The notes beneath the pieces were generated by a model that was not told where the DNA came from, did no database searches, and worked only from the letters and a program-made list of their open reading frames with translations. From the NCBI RefSeq assembly GCF_018332655.1, contig NZ_BOQL01000058.1, positions 110,237-174,236 on the forward strand: a DNA stretch of 64,000 nucleotides, read 5' to 3'. Source of the DNA: Actinoplanes auranticolor (lineage in GTDB: Bacteria > Actinomycetota > Actinomycetes > Mycobacteriales > Micromonosporaceae). The position numbers were made by a program, and so were the translations under genes. This document shows positions 57,198 through 64,000 of the stretch, in pieces (position 1 is the first letter of the stretch; each line of letters begins with the position of its first letter).

Positions 57198-57842
57198 ATG
57201 AGCCTGGCGACGTTGCTGGTGCTGGCCGACGGGCGGTTGCCGTCCGGTGGGCACGCGCATTCCGGTGGGTTGGAGGCCGCGGTCGCCGCGGGGCGGGTGC
57301 GGGAGGTCCGGGACGTCGGGGGATTCCTGCGCGGGCGGTTGCAGACCACGGGCTTCGTGTCCGCTGCTTTCGCCGCGAGCGCGTGTGCCCGTACCGGAGC
57401 ATTTATGGATCTTGATCGTGGGTTGGATGCCCGGACGCCTTCGCCGGCGTTGCGGCGCGCCTCGCGGGCGCAGGGCCGGGCGCTGGTGCGGGCCGGGCGG
57501 GCCATGTGGGCCCTGCCGGACGTCGGCCGGGAGCCGCATCATCCGGTCGCCCTCGGAGTGCTGGCCGCCGCCGCCGGGCTCGGGCCGCTTGAGGCCGCGG
57601 TCGCCGCGGCGCACGGGGCCGTGAGCGGTCCGGCCAGTGCGGCCGTGCGGTTGCTCGGCCTGGACCCATACGCGGTGCACAGCCTGCTCGCCGGGCTGGC
57701 ACCCGAGATCGACCGGATCGCGGCGGACGCCGCGGCCCGGGCCGACGACCCGGTCGACGCCTTGCCGGCCGCGGGCGCCCCGCTGCTCGACATCGGTGCC
57801 GAGCTCCACGCCACCTGGGAGGTGCGTCTCTTTGCATCCTGA
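57198..57842 (+). CDS. ureF: Urease accessory protein UreF
   Basis: 214 residues from the ATG at 57198; GTG 57189 is possible. LLVLADGRLPSGGHAHSGGLE is the UreF hallmark, with a mostly helical body and the conserved GREPHHPVALGVLAAAAG segment. UreF acts with UreG and UreD in nickel insertion. It is 103 bp downstream of ureC, and its end overlaps ureG by 11 bp. Confidence 0.9.
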   Translation: MSLATLLVLADGRLPSGGHAHSGGLEAAVAAGRVREVRDVGGFLRGRLQTTGFVSAAFAASACARTGAFMDLDRGLDARTPSPALRRASRAQGRALVRAGRAMWALPDVGREPHHPVALGVLAAAAGLGPLEAAVAAAHGAVSGPASAAVRLLGLDPYAVHSLLAGLAPEIDRIAADAAARADDPVDALPAAGAPLLDIGAELHATWEVRLFAS

Positions 57843-58539
57843 ACTGCACGAACACGGCCCCGACGAGGTCCCCCACACCCACCCCGACCCCGGTGTCGAC
57901 CCGCACACGCCGCTGCACCCGGGACCCCGGGCCCTGCGGATCGGGATCGGCGGGCCGGTCGGTTCCGGCAAGACCGCGCTGGTCGCGGCGCTGTGCCGGG
58001 CGCTGGGCGCGGAGCTGCGGCTCGCGGTGGTGACCAACGACATCTACACCACCGAGGACGCCGACTTCCTGCTGCGCAACGGGGTGCTGCCGGCGGACCG
58101 GATCCGCGCGGTGGAGACCGGCTGCTGTCCGCACACCGCCATCCGGGACGACATCTCCGCCAATCTGGACGCGGTCGAGGATCTGGAGGCGACGCTCGGG
58201 CCGTTGGATCTCGTGCTGGTCGAGAGCGGCGGGGACAATCTGACCGCGACCTTCAGCAAGGGGCTGATCGACCAGCAGATCTTCGTGGTCGACGTGGCCG
58301 GCGGCGACAAGGTGCCGCGCAAGGGCGGGCCCGGTGTCACGACCGCCGACCTCCTGGTGATCAACAAGACGGATCTCGCGCCGCTGGTCGGGGCCGATCT
58401 GTCGGTGATGGACCGGGATGCCCGGGCCCGGCGGGGTGAGCTGCCGACGGTCTTCCTGTCACTGGTCGGGGACAAGGCGGCGACGCCGGTCGCCGACTGG
58501 ATCCGCGCGCTGGTCGCGGCCCGGGTTCCCGCAGCCTGA
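57832..58539 (+). CDS. ureG: Urease accessory GTPase UreG with a His-rich N-terminus
   Basis: 235 residues from a TTG inside the ureF end; no other start fits. The N-terminal ~30 residues carry seven His (LHPELHEHGPDEVPHTHPDP and beyond), likely a nickel-binding tail. P-loop GIGGPVGSGKTALV, VTNDIYTTEDADFL, the metal motif VETGCCPHTAIRDD (CPH), VESGGDNLTATFS and NKTDLAPLVG follow. It is a SIMIBI GTPase for nickel delivery to urease. No ureE is present in the cluster, so the tail may partly replace it (inference). Confidence 0.94.
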   Translation: MHPELHEHGPDEVPHTHPDPGVDPHTPLHPGPRALRIGIGGPVGSGKTALVAALCRALGAELRLAVVTNDIYTTEDADFLLRNGVLPADRIRAVETGCCPHTAIRDDISANLDAVEDLEATLGPLDLVLVESGGDNLTATFSKGLIDQQIFVVDVAGGDKVPRKGGPGVTTADLLVINKTDLAPLVGADLSVMDRDARARRGELPTVFLSLVGDKAATPVADWIRALVAARVPAA

Positions 58540-58561
58540 TGGGCTGCGGGGTGGCGCTCTG

Positions 58562-59314
58562 ATGCGGGCCGGGGCGCGGATCGTCGCCGAGGCCGACGGG
58601 CGGGGTGGCACCCGGCTCGCGGTGCTGCGCGGGGAGTCGCCGCTGTTGCTGCGCCGCACCGGGCCGCGGACCGGCGGTGACGTCACCGTGCACCTGGTCG
58701 GTGGGGCCGCCGGACCGCTGCGGGGCGACGACCTGCGGCTGGACCTCGAGGCCGGGCCGGGTGCGCGGCTGACCGTGCGCAGTGTGGCCGCGCAGCTCGC
58801 GCTGCCCGGCCGCCCCGGCGCGCCGGCGTCGCGGCTGGAGATCCGGGCGGTCGTCGCGGCCGGCGCGACGGTGCGGTGGCTGCCGGAGCCGCTGATCGCG
58901 GCGGCCGGCTGCGACCACCGGGCGGTCACCCGGGTCGAGGTCGAGGCCGGCGGCGCCGTGCTCTGGCGCGACGACCTGGTCTGCGGGCGGCACGACGAGC
59001 CGTCCGGCGACGTGCACACCGACCTGATCATCCGGTACGCCGGCAGCACCCTGCACCGCCACGAGCTGGCAGTCGGTCCCCGGGCACCGGGCTGGTCGGG
59101 CGCGGCGGTGCTCGGTGGCGCCCGGGCCGTCGGGTCGCTCGTCCTCGCCGGTCCGGACCTGCCGGAGGCCGCGCTGCTCGGCGGCGACGCGGCGCTGATG
59201 ACGCTCGCCGGGCCGGGCATGCTGGCCACCGCCGTCGGCCAGGACATCCGGCAGGTGCGGGCGGCTCTGGACCCGCTCTGCGTCGAACGGCAGCGGCTGC
59301 CCGCCCCGGCGTGA
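58562..59314 (+). CDS. ureD: Urease accessory protein UreD
   Basis: 250 residues from the ATG at 58562. RAGARIVAEADGRGGTRLAVLRGESPLLLRR and GDDLRLDLEAGPGARLTVRSVAAQLALPG are conserved UreD (UreH) sequence. LPEPLIAAAGCDHRAVTRVEVEAGG follows. UreD links the urease apoprotein to UreF/UreG. It is the last gene of the urease cluster, 22 bp after ureG. Confidence 0.9.
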   Translation: MRAGARIVAEADGRGGTRLAVLRGESPLLLRRTGPRTGGDVTVHLVGGAAGPLRGDDLRLDLEAGPGARLTVRSVAAQLALPGRPGAPASRLEIRAVVAAGATVRWLPEPLIAAAGCDHRAVTRVEVEAGGAVLWRDDLVCGRHDEPSGDVHTDLIIRYAGSTLHRHELAVGPRAPGWSGAAVLGGARAVGSLVLAGPDLPEAALLGGDAALMTLAGPGMLATAVGQDIRQVRAALDPLCVERQRLPAPA

Positions 59315-59365
59315 CCGCTCCGGCTCAGCGCAGCAGCTGCTCGTGGCGGTGTGAAGCGTCCCGGC

Positions 59366-60436
59366 TCAGCGCAGCGGGGCGAAGAAGGTGCGCAGGTCCG
59401 CGGCGAGGGCGGCCGGTTCGTGCAGGGCGACGAAGTGGCCGCCGGGATTGCCGGCAGGCCAGTGCGTGATCGTGTTCCGCTGCTCGGCCAGCCGCCGGAA
59501 CAGCGGTGGTCCCCCGGCGTAGACACCGGTCGGCACCGCCTTCTGCCCCCGCGGCCAGGCGAACGCCGCAGTGTCGTACATGAACCACGAGGACGAGGCC
59601 GCCGTGCCGGTGAACCAGTAGATGCTCGTGTTGGTCAGCAGCAGGTCGCGGTCGATGACCAGGTCGCCGAACTCCTTCATCTTCTGCATGTGCCAGGCCA
59701 GCAGCGCGACCGGCGAGTCCTGCCACCCGTACGCGAACGTCTGCGGTGCCGCCCGCAGCAGTGCGTGGTGGTCGACGCCGGACCCGGCCCATTCCTGCAT
59801 CGCCGCGTAGTCGGCGCGCTCGGCCTCGCTCATGCCCGGCACGTCCGCCTCGGTCGGCATGCCCGGGCCGGCGTTCACGTGCACGCCCACCGCCCGCTCG
59901 GGCGCGGCCTCGGCGACCGCGGGGGCCAGGTACGCGCCCAGGTCACCCCCGTGCGAGCCGTACCGCTCGTATCCCAGCCGGCTCATCAGCTGCGCCCAGA
60001 TCCGGCCCACCCGTTCGACCCCGAAGCCCGGCGTCCGCGGCGCCCCGGAGAAGCCGAAACCGGGCACCGACGGCACCACCACGTGGAAGTCGGCGCTGAG
60101 CGTGTCGATCAGGTTGATGAACTCGACGATCGAGCTGGGCCAGCCGTGGCTCAGGATCAGCGGCAGCGCGTCCGGATCCGGCGAGCGGACGTGCAGGAAG
60201 TGGATCTCCAGGCCGTCGATCTCCGTGACCCACTGCGGGAAGGCGTTGAGCCGCGCTTCGTACGCCCGCCAGTCATAGCCGGTGCGCCAGTGCCCGGCCA
60301 GCTCGCGCAGCCATTCCACCGGCACGCCGCGGTCCCAATCCGCCCCGGGCAACTGCGCGGGCCAGCGGGTCCGGGCCAGCCGCTCGTGCAGATCGGTGAG
60401 CTCGTACGGGTCCACGGCGATCCGGAAAGGTCTCAT
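59366..60436 (-). CDS. Epoxide hydrolase (EHN domain, microsomal type)
   Basis: 356 residues from the ATG at 60436. The N-terminal EHN lid region (PFRIAVDPYELTDLHERLARTRWP) is followed by the alpha/beta core with oxyanion motif SHGWPSSIVEF. YGSHGGDLGAYLA contains the nucleophile Asp, two Tyr lie in the cap, and HWPAGNPGGHFVALHEP carries the catalytic His. It hydrolyses epoxides to diols; the substrate is unknown. Its stop lies inside one copy of a 15-bp direct repeat. Confidence 0.9.
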   Translation of the reverse strand: MRPFRIAVDPYELTDLHERLARTRWPAQLPGADWDRGVPVEWLRELAGHWRTGYDWRAYEARLNAFPQWVTEIDGLEIHFLHVRSPDPDALPLILSHGWPSSIVEFINLIDTLSADFHVVVPSVPGFGFSGAPRTPGFGVERVGRIWAQLMSRLGYERYGSHGGDLGAYLAPAVAEAAPERAVGVHVNAGPGMPTEADVPGMSEAERADYAAMQEWAGSGVDHHALLRAAPQTFAYGWQDSPVALLAWHMQKMKEFGDLVIDRDLLLTNTSIYWFTGTAASSSWFMYDTAAFAWPRGQKAVPTGVYAGGPPLFRRLAEQRNTITHWPAGNPGGHFVALHEPAALAADLRTFFAPLR

Positions 60437-60500
60437 ACTGCCGACCGTAGGAGCCGTTGCGGTCAGTTCCCGGCCGCAATCCGCCGGAGGAGGCGCGCCG

Positions 60501-60743
60501 ATGCGACGGGACCGCTGGGCGCTGACCGGGCTGCTGACCGGCGCCGCGGCGGGGGCTCTCTGGGGGTGGTTCGGCAGCGGCGGGTACGAGGCGGGCGACG
60601 CGGCCATCGGCACCGGAGTGATGGGCGCCGTCACGGGGGCCTTGGTGGGCGCGATATCCGGTGCCGTCGCCGACCACCGGAACAGGTGGCCGAACAGGGC
60701 GGCTCCGCGGCCGGAGAACCGGTCGTGGAGCCGCCCCACCGCT
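60501..60743 (+). pseudogene. Glycine-zipper membrane ORF without its own stop codon
   Basis: The ATG at 60501 has an excellent GGAGGAGG. It encodes RRDRWALTGLLTGAAAGALW, then a Gly/Ala-zipper hydrophobic segment (VMGAVTGALVGAISGAVADH). No stop occurs at the expected end of about 60 codons. The frame runs on antisense through the convergent sigma-factor gene to 62012, where the composition is not protein-like. Either the original stop was lost by mutation or frameshift, or a very long C-terminal extension exists. I mark only the credible part. Confidence 0.4.
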
Positions 60744-61646
60744 CTAGGCGGCGACCGCGATGGGTACGCCGTGCGTGTCGGTCAGTGCCAGCCGGGTCCG
60801 CAGGTTGCCCTGCTCCGCGACCCGGGCGAAGTACTCGGTCCGCCGCCGCTGCAGGCATCCCTTGCGGGTCCGCGGTCCGCCGGCCGCGACGGTGAGCAGC
60901 TCCGGAGCCAGCGAGCTGTTCAGGCCCTCGCGGAGCAGGCGCAGCGCCTCGGTGCGCAGCTGCGAGATCCGCGACTCGGTGACCCCGAGTTCGGCGGCCA
61001 CGTCGCTGAGCGGCTGCTCCTGCAGGAAGGACTGGGTGACCACCAGGCGCAGCCGCTCGGGCAGGGCCTGGATGGCCTGGTGCAGATATCCCAGCCGTTC
61101 CCGCTTGAGCAGCAGGTCCTCGGGTCCCTCGGACAGCTCCGGGACCATCTCCTCGGCGGCGCCGGTGGGGAAACCCTGCAGGCTGAGCAGGGCTGCCTTC
61201 TGCACGTCGTCCTCGACACTGGCCAGTTCGGCGACGCCGATGCCCAGCATTTCGGCCACCTCGGCCTCGGACGGGGTCCGGCCCAGGGCCGCGGTGAGTT
61301 CCTGGCGGGCGGTCGCCGTACGGCGGGCCCGGGCCCGGACCGATCGGCTGGCCCAGTCCTGCCCGCGCAGCTCGTCCAGCAGTGCGCCGCGGATCCGGAC
61401 AGCGGCGAAGCGGTGGAACGGGATGCCCCGGCTCACGTCGAAGGAGCGCGCGGCACCGAGCAGTGCGGCGAATCCGGCGGACGACAGGTCGTCGGCGTGA
61501 ACGTGGCCGGGTACGCGGTTGAGCAGTTCCCGAACCAGGTGGCCCACCATCGGCATGTGTTCGCGGACCAGGTCCTCGAGGTCGCGCGCGGATGGCGCGT
61601 CGTGGATGATGCCGACGGTGGCGGGGAGTTCGGTCGTCACGGTCAC
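60744..61646 (-). CDS. Sigma-70 family factor, FliA/WhiG type
   Basis: 300 residues from a GTG with GAGGAGG upstream. Region 2 (VREHMPMVGHLVRELLNRVPGHVHADDLSSAGFAAL and FHRFAAVRIRGALLDELR) is followed by region 3 (LGRTPSEAEVAEMLGI) and region 4 (ALPERLRLVVTQSFLQEQPLSDVAAELGVTESRISQLRTEALRLLREGL). This layout, with DELR-W and no region 1, is that of FliA/WhiG. A ~45-residue C-terminal tail is extra. In Actinoplanes such factors are linked to flagellated spores or development; which sigma this is cannot be decided. Confidence 0.9.
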   Translation of the reverse strand: MTVTTELPATVGIIHDAPSARDLEDLVREHMPMVGHLVRELLNRVPGHVHADDLSSAGFAALLGAARSFDVSRGIPFHRFAAVRIRGALLDELRGQDWASRSVRARARRTATARQELTAALGRTPSEAEVAEMLGIGVAELASVEDDVQKAALLSLQGFPTGAAEEMVPELSEGPEDLLLKRERLGYLHQAIQALPERLRLVVTQSFLQEQPLSDVAAELGVTESRISQLRTEALRLLREGLNSSLAPELLTVAAGGPRTRKGCLQRRRTEYFARVAEQGNLRTRLALTDTHGVPIAVAA

Positions 61647-61801
61647 GTGTTCCTCCTCGCTCGTACAAGCCGGCAGGTGAACCGGCTGATGAGGAGAACA
61701 CTTATGGCCGCAGGGTGCAGTGGCGGCCGAACTCGGTTGCTTTTGTGGTGTTTTTTACGAAAAAGGCTCAGCTATCGGGGGCCGCTCCCCCGGGGCCTGT
61801 C

Positions 61802-62059
61802 TCAGCTGGCGAAGTGCGGGCGGCGCGGTGCGGCGAGCAGGACGCTGAGCTCGCTACGCACCCAGTTCATCCGGCGCACGGCGGCCTCCGGGTGGTCGCC
61901 GAACTCCGCCGCGACGCCGGCCGCACAGCCGTCGCTGCCGTGGCGCAGCAGCATGGCGGTGACGGTCTCCTCGACGGTCTGGCGGCTCGGGCACTCGGAA
62001 GGCTGCAGGTAGGAGACGAACAGAGCCTCCGCGGCCAGGTCCTGGACGGTGCTGATCAT
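61802..62059 (-). CDS. Conserved small actinobacterial protein of unknown function
   Basis: 85 residues. MISTVQDLAAEALFVSYLQPSE, then RQTVEETVTAMLLRHGSDGCAAGVAAEFGDHPEAAVRRMNWVRSEL. It is soluble, helical and acidic, with one Cys. Similar short proteins occur singly in many actinomycetes, but no function is known to me. The 295 bp upstream (62060-62354) contain no gene; the sequence is ordinary GC-rich with no clear repeat. Confidence 0.7.
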   Translation of the reverse strand: MISTVQDLAAEALFVSYLQPSECPSRQTVEETVTAMLLRHGSDGCAAGVAAEFGDHPEAAVRRMNWVRSELSVLLAAPRRPHFAS

Positions 62060-62354
62060 GTGGAACTCCCCGATATGCGACGGCTTGCCTGCTTCCAGCT
62101 AACGCTCGCGCCGGTGCCGACCGGAACCGCTCAGGTTGCAGACCGGTATCAGTCATCTTCCCCGTGGGCGTCAACCCGGCCCGCAGGCACGCCGATACGG
62201 TTCGTACCGATTTCGGCGAAAGGCTCTCGTCACGGCCGTCGCGGGTCGTCACGGGCAGCGCAGGTTCCTGTCGGGCTCAATTCGACCTTACGCGCAGCTC
62301 GGGCGGTCGAACCGGCACTCCGGTCGACCGCCCGAGGAACGCGCGTGTCGGATT

Positions 62355-64000
62355 TCAGCCCAGGCCCTCCGGCAGGGGCTCGTTGCCGGGGCCGTCGCCC
62401 GGGTCTGTGAACGTGTCCGTCACCGCCGGCGTCGTCTCCGTCACGACCGGCGCCGTGGTCGTCGTTGTGACGGCCGGCGTCGTGGTCGGCGCGGACGGCT
62501 CCACCGGAGTCTCGTCGTCGTCATCGTCATCGCCGCCCGTGCCGGTGCCGCCACCGGGGTTCACCACGACCGCCGGTGTCGTGGCCGGCGTCGTGCCACC
62601 GGCCGGCACCGTCGTGTTCACCGGGACCGGGACGGCCACCCCGCCCGGGTTGATCGAGATGCCCGGGATCGGCGAGTCCTTGGTCGGCACCGGACCGAGC
62701 CGGACCGAGCCGTTCGTGAGGTGCTCGACCGGGCGCGAGGGCGCACCGGGCGCCGGCGAGACGAAGGTCTGGCAGGTGTCCCCGCCGAGCTCGAACACCA
62801 TCGGGGCGGCGTTGCTGGCCTTGTAGCGGCCGGTGAACTCGAGGGTCTTGGTCTGCTGGGGGCTCAGCGGCGAGCGGCCCAGCACGGTGACGCCCTGGCC
62901 CTGCTGGTTCAGCTTGACGCCGCCGTTGCCGGACACCACCTGGTCACCCGGCATCATGAACCAGAGCTTCCAGTCCTTGATCGCCGTGTTGTCCCGGTTG
63001 GCCAGCGTGATCGCGGCCCGGAACCTGTTGTTCTTGTCCTCCCAGACCGCGTAACTGACCACGCACTTGTTCGAGCCGGTCAGCGTGGTGCTTCCCGCGT
63101 TCGGGGTCTTCGGCACGGCATCCTGGGACAGCGCGGCCACCGCGGCGGAGGCGAGCAGGACCGCGCCGACGATGGAGCCGGAGAGGATGAGCACCCGGCG
63201 CCGCTGGGTGGTGCCGCCGTTGCGGCCGGGGCCCGCGGGGCCGGACGCCGCGGCGCCGGGCCTGTTCTGGTGCGGCGGGCCGCCGCCACCGGGACGAGCG
63301 GGCGGAGTATTGCCGCCACCGGGACGGGCGGCCGGCGCGGGCGGGCGCTCCTCGCGGGGAGGCGGCCGGAGTGCTCCATCGCCACCGAAGGCAGGACGCA
63401 GAGCCGGCCCGGCCGGACCGGCATCCGCCACCGGTGGCGCCGGCGCGGCCGCCGAGGCGACGGCCGGAGCCGGTGGCACGGGGCCGAAACGACTGTTGCG
63501 CGCCCCGCGCTGCGGCGGGGACGAGACCGGGCCGACGGCCGCCTCGACCTCGGCGACGGAGACCGCCGGCGGGACCGGTGTCCCCGTCGGAGCCGGCGAG
63601 ACCGGCGCCTCAGCGGCCGGGACAGCGGCGACGCCACGCCCGGGAGCAGCGGAATGCACCTGGGCGAGGCCCGGCCGGACGCGGCCGAAGGAGTCGGTGT
63701 CCCGCCGGGCCGACGGCAGGATCGTGGTGTCCTCACCGTTCTCGGCCCAGTCCGGCACGTAGGCGCGGGCGGCCGGCACTCCGGCCGACACCGTGCCCAG
63801 CACGTGGGCCAGCTCGGCGCTGGACGGGCGGTCCGCGGGCCGCTTCTCCAGGCAGCGGGCGATCAGCGCGGAGACGGCGCTGGGCATCCCCTCGACCGGC
63901 GGCAGCGGCTCGGGCTCCGTGTACTGGTGGGCGCGCAGCAGGGCCGTGGTCGTGCCGACGTCCCACGGGAGCTGCCCGATCAGGGTGCGGTAGATCAGCA
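62355..64000 (-). CDS. Ser/Thr protein kinase C-terminal part with transmembrane segment and CBM2-like domain (runs off right edge)
   Basis: 548 residues are present. The sequence enters in the kinase C-lobe (LIYRTLIGQLPWDVGTTTA, and LIARCLEKRPADRPSSAELA), so the catalytic N-lobe lies beyond base 64000. A Pro/Ala-rich juxtamembrane linker of ~180 residues leads to one membrane segment (RVLILSGSIVGAVLLASAAV). Outside is a CBM2-type beta-sandwich (CVVSYAVWEDKNNRFRAAI, DWKLWFMMPGDQVVSG, GRSPLSPQQTKTLEFTG) with paired Cys. An acidic DDDDDDE run and a Thr/Pro-rich tail follow. The kinase may sense polysaccharide (inference). Confidence 0.88.
   Translation of the reverse strand, partial: LIYRTLIGQLPWDVGTTTALLRAHQYTEPEPLPPVEGMPSAVSALIARCLEKRPADRPSSAELAHVLGTVSAGVPAARAYVPDWAENGEDTTILPSARRDTDSFGRVRPGLAQVHSAAPGRGVAAVPAAEAPVSPAPTGTPVPPAVSVAEVEAAVGPVSSPPQRGARNSRFGPVPPAPAVASAAAPAPPVADAGPAGPALRPAFGGDGALRPPPREERPPAPAARPGGGNTPPARPGGGGPPHQNRPGAAASGPAGPGRNGGTTQRRRVLILSGSIVGAVLLASAAVAALSQDAVPKTPNAGSTTLTGSNKCVVSYAVWEDKNNRFRAAITLANRDNTAIKDWKLWFMMPGDQVVSGNGGVKLNQQGQGVTVLGRSPLSPQQTKTLEFTGRYKASNAAPMVFELGGDTCQTFVSPAPGAPSRPVEHLTNGSVRLGPVPTKDSPIPGISINPGGVAVPVPVNTTVPAGGTTPATTPAVVVNPGGGTGTGGDDDDDDETPVEPSAPTTTPAVTTTTTAPVVTETTPAVTDTFTDPGDGPGNEPLPEGLG

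Overview
High-GC (about 72-74 %) actinobacterial chromosomal DNA. Many GTG/TTG starts, short ATGA/GTGA stop-start overlaps, a complete conservon, a WhiG/FliA-type sigma factor and a questin-oxidase-like protein fit the Micromonosporaceae, most likely Actinoplanes or a close relative. The genus is inferred from gene content only; no rRNA or tRNA gene is visible. There is no phage, transposase, integrase, CRISPR array or plasmid replication gene in the window.

Layout. (1) 1-12.4 kb, minus strand: conserved housekeeping genes rarA, a giant low-complexity membrane protein, DUF948, DUF6167, alaS, ruvX, mltG, aroE, aroC, aroK, then (after a 2.8 kb interruption) aroB, aroQ, efp, nusB. The interruption (about 2.4-5.1 kb) holds a ribbon-helix-helix/Clp-N regulator, a WYL regulator and an alpha/beta hydrolase. 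(2) 19.3-24.3 kb: small genes, including an MFS exporter with its ArsR-type regulator, a GNAT enzyme, a DUF1345 membrane protein and a questin-oxidase-like protein, ending in a gene-poor stretch with a decayed ORF. (3) 24.5-29.0 kb: a five-gene conservon (sensor kinase, roadblock, DUF742, GTPase, GAF protein). (4) 29.0-36.3 kb: an acyl-CoA dehydrogenase, then a response regulator/kinase/GyrI-like/YCII operon divergent from an ABC exporter; one permease of the exporter carries a large extracytoplasmic domain. (5) 36.3-42.3 kb: RmlD-like reductase, aspS, a ComB-like phosphatase, a coiled-coil/membrane gene pair, a hemerythrin protein and a TPR protein.

(6) 42.4-51.4 kb: the most interesting locus. 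It has a signal-less GH20 hexosaminidase, a three-part sugar ABC importer, a D-serine-dehydratase-like PLP enzyme, an unusual regulator, an Atu3266-type deacetylase and a RidA protein. The two control regions share the same 11-bp-spaced operator-like motif. I propose a catabolic regulon for an N-acetylated amino-sugar acid, possibly oxidised chitin fragments (N-acetylglucosaminate).

(7) 51.4-64.0 kb: an alpha/beta hydrolase, a YtrA-type GntR/ABC operon, a urease cluster ureABC-F-G-D without ureE, an epoxide hydrolase, a sigma factor, a small conserved protein, and the C-terminal part of a Ser/Thr kinase with an extracellular CBM2-like domain that runs off the right edge.
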